The notes under the pieces were generated by a model that did no database searches, was not told the DNA's origin, and saw only the letters and a list, made by a program, of their open reading frames with translations. Of a stretch of 64,000 bases of DNA, positions 35,236 through 46,500 are shown piece after piece; the first letter of the stretch is position 1; each line of letters begins with the position of its first letter. This DNA comes from Phaseolus vulgaris (taxonomy: Eukaryota; Streptophyta; Magnoliopsida; Fabales; Fabaceae): positions 7,952,477 to 8,016,476 of the forward strand of contig NC_023754.2 of NCBI RefSeq assembly GCF_000499845.2, in the 5' to 3' direction. The translations under genes were made by a program, and so were the position numbers.

Positions 35236-36055
35236 TGTACCGCCCTGGTAGTCGGAAGTGATGATGTGGCATCAAGCTACAGTATAGGCGTGTTGACAAG
35301 ACGCCAGGTTGGCAGAAGGGAAGGAAGTCGGGGGGCTCATGTAGTCGCCAGTTATGAAGTTGGCGTGCTCCGATCTCCAGCATACCAGAGCCGGCGATCA
35401 CCGGGTCAAAGATGAAGTCGCCAGATGTAAACTCAGGCGACCAAGTGACTGGAGATCGCCGGAGCAAGCACATCGCCGAAGACAAAGGTGGTGCAGATTA
35501 TGAAGGCGGCCGGCGAGACCACAGGGAAGGTGTACGAGGGCACCCTAACTCGCCAATCCCAGTAGAGATCGCACTCCAAGTTAGCTATGCACTGGGCAGT
35601 ACCATGCATAAGTAACTTAGCCAAGAGAGAGTCAGAAGCAGCGCCCAAGTCAAGGAGGCTCCAGATGATGGCACGTGTACGACTGGATGCGAGCCACGTG
35701 TCCAGGTGCGTAACTGCCAGGAGAGAGAAAGTGACCAGGTATAAAAGGGTTTCCCAACGAACTTCTGAGGTAAGCACATTCAGATTGTCTTCTTTACGCT
35801 TGCGAGTTCTTGAACATACTGTGAGAGAGAGAGAATTGGTTCACGGTTCCTTGAGAGTTCTTGAGTGTTACTCTTGAAGTATTTGGTGGTTCAGTCACTG
35901 ACTTGGACGTTGGAGTGCGATCGGCCGCAGCGGCGCCGCTCTGTTCTTTTGCAGGTTCTTGAGGTGGATCGTGACGAAGGACGGAGGTTGAAGCGGTGCA
36001 CACGTCGATCCATTGACGAGGCACGTTCCAACGTTTTGGTCAACAGGCAGGATCA
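35236..36055 (+). repeat. 3' LTR of element B
   Basis: This 820-bp LTR has the same length and ends as the 5' LTR, with about 15 substitutions by eye (about 98% identity). It is followed by target duplication AAATG at 36056-36060. Confidence 0.93.
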
Positions 36056-36060
36056 AAATG

Positions 36061-37954
36061 AATAAAACAAAAATTAAAAGCAAAGGAATGAAGTGAAAAT
36101 AACTAGACGAATCCTAAGTCAAAGGGCAATTGACACTCAGAGCCAATTGACACACCTCCACATTAGGAATCGGAACAAGCTATTACAATGTATTTAGTAA
36201 GATTTCTTTTGGAGCATTTTCCTAAGGATTACACCAAAGTAAAAAAAAAAAATGCAAGATACACAAAGTTGTATGGCACTAAAATTCAAGGAAAAAGTAA
36301 ACTATTGAAGGCTTTCATTGTGGAGTGTCTTTGTTTATCCAAAATTGTATGTATTATATGAAACTTTGTCAAACAATTACTTCTCTTTGTGTATTCTTCT
36401 TAGCCCTTGATAGAAGGCCAAAACCACAAGCTTCTAGGTTGCCTTGAATTAGAAGACTTTGATCTTCAATTTAGTCGTATGCACCGAGAAACACTTCCAA
36501 TAGGTCAAGAAAGAAAAATCAAGAAAAAGCCAATTTGAAAAGTTATTACCACAAACCAAATTAAAGATGACAATACAGAAAGAATTTCAACAATTAGAAA
36601 AACAACAATTAAAGGTGAACAAAAATTATGCAAGCACACCAAACGGAACCTACCAAAGGTGCTAGATTGCATAAAGAAATTAAAAAGTAATTTCTAGAGT
36701 TTCTGAGTAGTGGCTAGTCAAAGATTTATAGAAATGTTTGTAGGTCGAATTTTGAGGCCAAATTTTTATGAACATAAGCCAACACAATTTGTGATTAAGG
36801 AAAAAAATTGGAAGCAAAATGGTAAAGAATTTCCAAAGAAACAAATACAAAACCGAAAGGAGTGATGCAACCAAGAGTGCAAGTATTGAGAAAAACAAGG
36901 CACTAGTCAGCAAGCATGAAAACTTTATATCAATTTTTCTATCCTGTATTTGCGTCTCAAATTTTAACAACAATGCACTAAGACACTAAGGATCAAGTGT
37001 GCCAAATTTCGGGTCCAAGTAATGATTGAGCAAATTTAGAAAAATGCCAAACCGAGGACAATTACAATTAGCGGCCACCGAAGATTCAGCGAGAATACAT
37101 GGACTTGTAAATTTTTCCAAACATTGTGTATTAGGAATTTGACTCTCAATTTTTTTTTATCACAAGTGCACTAAACATATTCACACTGAGCATCTGGCTT
37201 TTATGATTTATAATTTTGTATAGAATTTTTTATGCACGTTTTTAACAAAATGATTCTAACATCATGAGGTTTATATTTTTAAAATTTAACATAAAAAATG
37301 AACGTGAATTGAACGTAACAAATTTTGTAATCCAATTAACTTGCAATCTAGGTTTCAGGAAATAAGCCTAAGAAATTTCAATGAAATTTTGATCATAACA
37401 TGCAAGACAAGTGGAGTTTATGATTATTAGAGGACTTGCGATCTAAAATAAGTCAGAAACCAAAATCACACAAAACATAAAAAGAACCAAAGCTTATACA
37501 AAGTAAAAACACAAAGACATTTCAGCAACAATTAGAGGAAATCTTTGAGACAATATCACAAACACTTGGAGAGCGTGAACGGATAACATGAGTTTATAAC
37601 AAAATTGGATGCACGTGACTTAGAACAGGACTAGGTCAAATTATAAAATCAAAATGAAATGCAATTAAACAAGTTTCACTAATTAATATTGGTAGAAACG
37701 CAAGAAATAGGAAAACAACAACATTGCATGCAAGAAGAAGACTAAAACGTTATAGTCTGGAAAGGTTTAGGAGTTTTGATGATTTTGAACCGTTTAAAAT
37801 GTTTCAAACACAACACAATTGTATAAATTAATTAAGAGTTGAAAAAAAAATCAAGAGCAACACATGTGATGAAGAACAATAGATGGAAATGAATTTTTTT
37901 TAAGAACTCTACTTGGAGATCGAGCTGAACCATAAGCTAGCTCTTGATACTACT
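36061..37954 (-). other. Non-coding stretch, possibly the inside of a gag-less LTR element
   Basis: No frame with recognisable protein motifs exists on either strand in these 1.9 kb. At its right end, rc of 37933-37952 reads GTATCAAGAGCTAGCTTATG, similar to an initiator tRNA-Met primer binding site, directly beside a probable minus-strand LTR. This suggests a large non-coding (LARD-like) or badly decayed copia element. Confidence 0.4.
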
Positions 37955-38458
37955 TGATGGAGTTTGCTCCATACTTGGACGTGATTTGCACCGAGGAATG
38001 GTAGCAGAAGGTTTGGTTTGAAGTGGAAGTAGTTGCACAGGTTGCTTCACGTTGAAGCTACTTGAAGAAGAGATTTTTCTTCTCAACACTAGGCTAGGTA
38101 GTGAACTCTAGCCAGGATTAGAATGAGACTAAGGAGAGTTTGAATATGTATTTTGAAAGAGGTTCATTATTCAATATAAAAGTAGTATAGGACCTATAAA
38201 TTATTTATAGCCAAAGAGGGAGTAGAACGTGCAAGGTAGCTTTCCTAACCCCAACTTGCATGGCAAGTTAGGGTTAGGGTTTGTAAGAGTCATCTTTCCC
38301 ATCTTCTAACCCTAATTTGAATGACAAGTTAGGGTTTTTAGAGTTTGTAGAGGTTCGTGTTCATGTCTCTCGTCCCTAGGTTTAAAGTATGGTTTCTAGT
38401 CTACTCTTAACCCAAAATACAAGGTCAGAAAGGAAATTTCCTATTTCTACTTTTTACA
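37955..38458 (-). repeat. Probable 5' LTR of a minus-strand copia-like element
   Basis: The plus strand starts TGATGGAGTTTGCTCC and could end ..TTTTTACA, about 504 bp. A minus-strand TATA (GGCTATAAATAATTT, rc of about 38207-38221) sits inside and a primer-binding-site-like sequence abuts its left edge. No partner LTR or target duplication is visible in the window, so the right end is approximate. Confidence 0.45.
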
Positions 38459-38559
38459 TTTTATAAAAGACTTAAGAGAAAGTATATATTCTTCTGTCTT
38501 TTGCTCTTAGCATTGAGTTGTAGTGTTGTCTTAGCATTGAGTTGTAGTGTTGACTTTGT

Positions 38560-38762
38560 CTAAGATTGATCTCCATCATATAACCTTTTGTACCATGACC
38601 TAAAGGTTTAGAGAGAAATAAAGGTTTTGCATCAAACTGGTTTAGCATTGAAGCGTTCATCCAGTTAGTGGATTTGATGTCCCTGTGTATTATTAAAGGA
38701 TTGAGAAGTTTATGCCAATCCTTTTGTTCTGAGTTGGTACTTGATGGTGTGAAATCCAACAA
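38560..38762 (-). pseudogene. Receptor-like kinase fragment
   Basis: The minus strand encodes LLNPLIIHRDIKSTN, the catalytic loop of a plant receptor-like kinase (HRDxKxxN), and a little further GHGTKGYM, matching the end of the activation segment (GTKGYMDPE in intact members). The DFG triplet between them is degraded. Nothing upstream or downstream of the kinase is recognisable, so it is a small relic. Confidence 0.65.
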
Positions 38763-38990
38763 ATTTTATTACTACTCTATAGAAAATAATTTGAGTACAA
38801 ACGGTGGCATAGTCATGTGGGTTGTCGCACCAAACCAAAGGCTGAATAACAGCCTCAACTGCTGCTGGGAAAATGGTGTTGTGAGTTTATTCCCAAAAAT
38901 CAAAGTTGAAACAGTAGTCTAGTGAAAATGATAAAGATGACTTGGACTTTGAAGTTTATGAATCATGTATTTACATTTTTTTTATAAAAA
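38763..38990. other. Spacer, nothing recognised
   Basis: An 84-codon plus-strand frame overlaps this stretch but shows no family motif and overlaps the kinase relic on the other strand. Confidence 0.3.
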
Positions 38991-39353
38991 AATCATTAAA
39001 TAAAAATTAATTTTAAATAAAAAATAACTAGTTATTATATTAATTAAACTAGATACTATTTTATAGACTATAAAGTAATTTTTATATTTATAAAATAGTT
39101 TTTAAATTATGATCTAATTAATTAATTGAAATATAATTAGTTACTACGATTTTAATTACTAATTTTATAATATAAATTAGTTCACAGTTAAAATCTTGAT
39201 ACTTAAAACTTTAATAATTAATTAAATATTAATTTATAAGTTTTATTAATAATAAAAACTATTTTAGATACTAATAAAATTTTTAATCTCTAAAATAATA
39301 TTTAATTTAGTTAATATAATGATTTATTATTTTTTATCTTGAAAATTAATTTT
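38991..39353. repeat. AT-rich foldback repeat (MITE-like), copy 1
   Basis: The left arm AATCATTAAATAAAAATTAA..TATTAATTAAACTAGATACT is the imperfect reverse complement of the right arm ..ATTTAGTTAATATAATGATT...AAAATTAATTTT, each arm about 80-90 bp. It lies 3' of the lipoxygenase gene. Confidence 0.7.
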
Positions 39354-39660
39354 AGACACTCTGACTTTTCATGGTTTATTATGAGTGCCATGAATTTTTA
39401 ATAATTTTTATTATTTTTGAGAATTTATATGTGCATACAAGACAATGCAAAAATAAATTTAGGAATAATGCCTATCCCGCTGTAGCATTTTTTTCAGATT
39501 TAAGATGGAGCTTTTTTTCCCTTTAAATAATTGGTTCTAGTTGTGAACAAGCTTTAACAGTTAAATATGTCCATGCTACTTTAAAAAGCTTTAAGAATCA
39601 ATTTGTCCTTGCTACTTGAACAAACTTTAACAATCATATTTTTGGAAATTAAGACTAAAA

Positions 39661-40090
39661 AATCATTAACAAAAACTAATTTTAGAAATCAAGATAATTA
39701 GTTAATATTTGACTAAATTAGAGAATATTTTATAAACTAAAAAAAAATTATTGGTATTAAAAGTAGTTTATATTATTAATAAAAGTTTATAAAATAGTTT
39801 ATAAATTGGTATCTAACTATTAGTTACTAAGATTTTAACTACTAACTACTTTATATTCTGAATTAGTTTCTATTAATCTTTTAAAGACTATTTAAAATTT
39901 AAAATATTGGTAGTTAAAACTCTGGTATTTAATTTGGATACCAATTTAAAAATTATTTTATATTTTTTTATTAATAACAGAAAACATTTTAAATATCAAT
40001 AAGTTTTTAATCTCTAAAATAGTATTCAATTTATTCAATATAATGATTAATTATTTTTTTTCTAAATTTGATTACTATTTAATGATTTTC
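39661..40090. repeat. AT-rich foldback repeat (MITE-like), copy 2
   Basis: It starts AATCATTAACAAAAACTAAT and ends ATTACTATTTAATGATTTTC, with long complementary arms as in copy 1 and the same interior words (AATTGGTATCTAA, AAGATTTTAACTACTAA). Confidence 0.7.
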
Positions 40091-40509
40091 TTGTAATGTT
40101 TTTTATTCATTTATTTAAATAAAAAATTATTTTCAAGAAATTGGATTAAATTTCTATAATGAATTAGAGTATTCTTAGTACTTTTATTTATTCTATTTTT
40201 TGTTTTCGATAAAAAATTATTTACAATAAGTTAGATTAAGATAAAATGTTTATTTCAGACTATAATATGAAAAGTTTGATGTTGGCCATATATACTGTGC
40301 CACAATACAAATCTTCTTGCACACTAAAAATAAATGTGAGAAAGGAAAACTAATACTAAAACTAAAACGCATCAATTTATTTTATCAATAATAAATAAAT
40401 AGAATTAAATAGACATTTTAGAAGTGTATCAAACTTAATAAAACTGAATAGAAAAAAATCATATCAAATATTGTAAATGAGTAATATCCATTTAAAATAA
40501 CGAATCTTT
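40091..40509 (-). other. 3' flank of the lipoxygenase gene
   Basis: AT-rich sequence after the stop codon. On the minus strand AATAAA-like words (rc near 40380 and 40393) could serve as poly(A) signals. No gene is seen. Confidence 0.4.
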
Positions 40510-43500
40510 CTAAATGGATACACTATAAGGAATTCCTTTTCCAGTGATTCCAGGCTCTGAAAATGGTTTCATTTGCTCATAAGGTACTACTCCAACACCA
40601 TGTCTGTTTTTCAAATTGGTATCTTCATTCCTTGAGTCTATGATGCCTTCAATTTCCTTCAGTCTCCTATTGAACCTTTCAAAGGAAGCCTTTATAGTTG
40701 GATCCTGAGACCATGATGGCTTCATGAATTGCCCAATATACTCTTCATCTGGGGAATGATACGATAATACGTTAAAAACTACCATCATTGTAGTTGCTTG
40801 GATCTGTGATGGAAAACTCTCCAAAAGTGTTTGCTCAGGTTTGTTTACAAATTTTTCCCACTCTTCCTTAGAAGGGTCTTCTGTAGGCATTTTGTTTCTT
40901 ATAATATTTGGTCGATTAGGAAAATAGCCCGCATAGGTATATTGGCCAAAGTTCACACCTGCATGATGAGCAGATGCAATCCAAGCTGTGGTGGTGACGA
41001 TGTCAATAAGGTCTTCTGGTGTTTTAAGATTTGGCCACCATGGTTCTTCAGATTTGTCTCCATGACCAACTAACCTAATTTCTGTCCACCATGCTTGGAG
41101 CTCTTGGTCAGACTCTATGATGCTTGGGCTTGGATAGAAATGGTTGACATAGTCAGTGACCCATTGTTTGATGGCATCCCATATAAGAAGACCATCATTG
41201 GCAAAAGGGTAGTCTTCAATTGTTAGCTTTAGGCCATGTGGTGCATTAGAATCTACTTCAGCCATTCCTCTGAAAAAACAGCAGTTCAGAAATGTAAATG
41301 AATGGTTTATGTAGTTGTAAAATCACAAACACAAGAAAATCATCAACCACATCTCTCTATATTTACCTATCAATAAGATCTTTAGGGAGTGCTTGCAAAT
41401 CGAACCTCCAAAGTTGATCATAAGCTACCGAGCTTAACTCCATTGAGTATTTATTAGGTGAAAATGATTTTTCAATGATCCCATTTGCATTGATAAGCAC
41501 TTCACGAGCAAATGCATTGATAGCAGTAGTATATCTGAAATGTGGATGCAGTAGTTTGTATATTGGATGCATGGCGCTAAGTTGCCTATTTGTTGCAATG
41601 ACAAATGGTTCCATCACAGCATGAGCTCTTAACCTAAAAAAATTGATAATTTATATAGAGCTAGTTAGCATCTCTTAACACTTTCAACTTTTCATAACTT
41701 AATTATAAAATTATTTAATAATCATTAAATAAAAATCAATTTTTTTTTAAATAATTAATTATTATTGATTAAATTAAATATTATTTTAAAGATTAAAAAA
41801 GTTACTTGTTGAAATTATAAAAAAATTTAAATTAATTTTTAAATTTGTATTTAATAAAGTACATAAATTAAAATATTAATAACTAATTAAATACCAATTC
41901 AAAAACTAATTTATAAATTTTATTAATATAATAGAAACTATTTTTGATATATTTAAGTTAATTAATATAGTGATTAATTAATTTTTTATTTTTAAAATTG
42001 ATTTTTATTTAATTTTTTAAAAATTTATATATGTCTCAATATGCAAGGTAAAGAGAAAGAATGGCATGCTTATTTTTATACTCACCAATGATTTACAAGC
42101 TCATGAGAACCAGCATCATGAGCAAGAACATGAGCTTTGGCAAGCCTCCAAAGCCAGAGATTGGTTGAATGAGAAACTGAATGAGAAGCAGGTGTAAAGA
42201 CTTGCTTCCATTGTGGCTTACCATTCATAGGTGGCCTAGTTAGCTCAATACCTAGTGGCTTCAATGTGCCTTGTTTGGTGAGGAAGAATAGTGTTCGTGA
42301 TCCATAGAGTGTGGTTCCCTTCATCTCTCTCACTTTGCTTACATATGGTAAGAATAAATCATGATAGTCTAACATGTACAACTTCTTGTCTTTAATGGCC
42401 TACATGTATCCAAAGGAAACCACTTTTAAGAAACATTATAAATTTAACAAACTCAATGTTGGTTTTATACCTCTTCAATTGTGCCGTAACCAATTTGTGG
42501 CTCTATGACTTCTCTGGTGAAAGCTGATTCTGGTGGACCATAGATTTGGGGTTCAAGTTTACTTCTCAGAGGCCATTTCTACATATACCAAGAAGAAAAC
42601 ATTGAGCATAGACTGCATCATGAAAGTATTTAACAAATTATATATTATAGCTCCTCTTGCCTTGACCAATTGGATGTTACATGGGTTCACACCAGCCAAA
42701 GTCTCCCTAGCAAATTCCTCATCTGAAAACCAAAAGAATCTGTCCCCTGGATTTCCAAAACTCACACTCATCAAGAACTGCAGAAACTTTTTCATTTTGT
42801 TGTATCATTTAGTGTTAGGTAAATTATTTGAACCACTTGAACTTTGGATCACTACAGTAACCCCAGTTCTCAAAAATGGTTATAGACATAAACTTGGGTT
42901 GACCCTGTATTCTGTTATTTGTTAATACAATATAAATCTTGAGCTTTCATTTCCCATTACTTTATTTTATTTACTAGTTTCATTTTGGTCTTTTTATTCG
43001 TAGTGCCACAATATCCTTTATTTTGTTCAAGTTACAGGGTTCATATCCCACTATCATCCTATCACCAAACAATTAATATCCTTATCTTTTTTTAATTTTA
43101 TAATTTTTTTTTAAAAGAGGGTATTTAAGATACAATTTAACTCTCATAAACAAAATTTGAGACAAACTAGGATTACATCCAAACCAAAATTACAGTTTAA
43201 TTAGGTTATAAGATTTTTTTTTTTTCGGAAAAATAGTCCATGACATTAATAATCTGTAAATCCGCCAAAATTGATTAAAGTTTATGCAGTTATTCAATAT
43301 ATGCAGTAGATTTGGATTAGAAATTTTAAACATTACTAGAATCTGACAAGATAAAAAAGCAAGTAATGCAAAGAAGTTTTCCAACATTATGAAATTTAAA
43401 AATAAGCACTTGTTGTGTGGCTATAAATGTTCTTACTCTTAATTGTTTCTGGGGTATCAAAGCGCAAAATGTTCTGACTATCATTAGCAACCTTGATCAA

Positions 43501-46500
43501 CCTGGGAATTACACTTTGGAGGAAACCATTGTCTTTAAGAGTTGGTAAGTGAAAACCTTCTTTGTAGATGGTGTCTATTTCTTCGAAACTTTTAAATCCA
43601 AGATCTTGGTCAGTCAGAATTGCATCTAAAGATTCTAAAACTGCACTTAGTCCTGAGGATATTGTGCTCATTGTGAACTGTGACTGTTTTTCATCAGAAA
43701 ATGCATCGTCACGAGGAACATAGAAGCTTGAACTTCTCTTCTCAGTAGATGGGTCTGGAAAACAACAATTAATGTAAGCAAAAATATAGTGATTTTAAGA
43801 CTGTTTCTGTTGTTCTTAAAGTTTTTGTTGCAACCAAATAGAGAAACCCATCAATGTTTTTAGCATCTATAATCACCAATTGAGACCTCATTTCCAATTC
43901 TCTTTACAATGAAGTCATAAATTTGATGTGAAAATTCCTGTAAGCTATCTAAAGCTCTTACAACTAGCTCACTCCTATCATCCTACAGAATTGACAATAA
44001 AATCTCTCTAATACTCTTTATTATTTTAAACACTGGATATGATAATCATTAAATACCAATTAATTTAAAAATAAAAAATAATTAATCATTATATTAATTA
44101 AGTTATAAATTATTTTATAAATTAAAGAATCATTCTTATATAAAGTAATTTCTATTAACAACAAAACAAAAGTTTATAAAATAATTTTTAAATTGATATA
44201 TAATATTAATTATTAAAATTTTAACTATTAATTATTATAAACTAGTCACTAATTTAATTAAATATTAATTTAAAATCTAAACTATTTTATAGGTAAAATT
44301 TTGGTAATTAATATTAAATAACAATTTAAAATTTATTTTATAAATTTTTATTTTTTAATTTATAAAATAGTATCTAAGTTAATTAATATTATGATTAATT
44401 ATTTTTAATTTTTAATTAGATGTTATTTAATATAAAAAAAATTAGTGAAAAAGTGAGAAAATTGTATATAAGTGTTGAAAGAGAAATACTATTTAAACAT
44501 GTTTATTTTAATTGGTTGACAACAAATATTTATTTTTGTTACATTATTGATAATGTTTATGAAACTTAAACAAATGAGTTTATGGAAAAATGAAATTACT
44601 AAACTGAGGAAAAACAACCTGAATCAGTGTGTTCTCGACCAGTACGACACCTTCTTGGATATGGATACTGTTTGGAGCCACCAAGAACAGGTCTTTTGAA
44701 ATCAAGGTTAGAATCAGGATCTGCAAGATCATTGTACACATCATAATCATAAATTCTGTCAGAGCTCTTGCGTTCTCCTTCTCCATTTCCTCTTAGTTGC
44801 TTCATCGCCTCTTCCCTCAACCTTCTCAATCCTTTTGGTGTTTGTGATGGCAAATATGACTAGTTAATCACAGAAACAGTGTTAAGTTTAAAAGAAACAA
44901 AGAGGAGCGCACCCTATGACATCATTTTTCTAACACTATTTTTTGTTAGGTAAAATTCCTGAAGAATGTTAACACTACTAATTAGTTATTTTTCATGGAA
45001 ATATGTTCCTATTTATTTTATGTGAAAATCAGTGAAAGTTATCTTTCTGTTAATTTTATTTTGGATTTTGTAAAGTTTCACCAAGTACTAGTAGGAAAAT
45101 CTCACCAATATAAAATTTAGGTAGTGTAATAAGTATTTTAATGATGTGAGAATAAAACTCTGGTGATTTCCACTAAAGTTTCAACAGTAAAACATTATGT
45201 ATTGATATTTTAAGAGGTAATATAAAACCCTATTTAGACGCAACCAGTTTGAGAAACAAACATATCAAATCAAGACAGGGATCACACATGTTTAGTGGAC
45301 CAACATGAATTTTACTCCATAAAACATTTTTGTTAAAAAGGTATGAAAACTTGTTGCTAATATTTTTATTAAGTGAAAACAAAACAACTTTAATGATTCT
45401 AAATAGAAGTGTTTGTTACTCCATCCCATAAAATTATGAAGGTTAAAATGACACATTATATTATGATACTAACCTTGTCAATAAAGAAGACTCTCTTCAC
45501 AGGAGTCTCATGCTTTGGTTGAACCCATGACTCGCAGGTGACATGCACAAGGCCATCAGGGAAGCCATTCAAGACTATGCTCTTCAAAAACATCTCTTTG
45601 TTGTGTTCATTCTCAACCAAAACAGCTCCCACTTTCCCGAACTCTGCTGGTAACTCAAATGTTGCCTCATATTCCACCTCATCATTCTCTTTTTCCTGCC
45701 TCTTCTTTGCATCACCTTTTGTTGTCTTTCTCTCTAAGTTTGTTTCTTCATTCATGAAAAAGAGATGTTAAAGATATTATGAGTTTAAATTCTCATATAA
45801 AAAAGTTTTAAACAATATATAAAAAAAAATAAGACTGACAATTTTTTTATTTTATGTTTTTCAGTTAAAAGATATGTCATAAAGAAGATTAATTCAATGA
45901 TTATTATTCATCAATAATTTTGGGATTAAAAATTATATAGTTAAAATAAACGTAATTTTAATTTGTCTAATTTTCTTAAATTTATTAAGTCTATTTTCGA
46001 TCGGTCACAAAATAGCATAAACTAGTTTTTCTTCATTTCACATGTCTACTGCCTCACCTTTATCTTGCATAAAAAAAATGACATGGAACAATTATACTTT
46101 CTTTGATCATTAACAATATTAATCCATCACCTTGTTTTTAAGAAAAAACTTCAGAAATGATTAAATTAACGATAGAATTAGGAGGTTGGGACTTTTATAT
46201 ATATATATATATAATATATGAACCAAGAGATGATTCAACCTTTATACATATCAACTGCATTATTAAAAATTAAAAATTTAGAATAACCTTATTCAAACCA
46301 ACCAACTAAATCACCTAATCAAGACAATACCCCCAAACCTACATTTTTTTCCGGTAGTGGCTGCTAGTCATTTATTGCTAGGAAGGTCCTCTACCTATCA
46401 TATGGAGGCTGATGTACACTTTAACCAATTTGATTGACTAAATGTAACAAAGTTTGAAAATGAATGTGAATTACTATTGTTGAGTAGATATGAATATAGA

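Larger units (their letters stand above)
24033..36055 (+). mobile_element. Tat-type Ty3/gypsy retrotransposon, element B (12.0 kb)
   Basis: Two 820-bp LTRs (24033-24852 and 35236-36055) start TGTACCGCCC and end GGCAGGATCA, flanked by AAATG at 24028-24032 and 36056-36060. By eye the LTRs differ at about 15 positions. Gag-pol lies on the plus strand. A spliced gene lies on the minus strand between pol and the 3' LTR. The dual RNase H arrangement and extra frame after pol are Tat-lineage traits. Confidence 0.93.

Noticed and set aside
42533..42925. 130-codon plus-strand frame across lipoxygenase exons 5-6
   Set aside because: It is antisense to verified exons with matching splice phases; it is a shadow.
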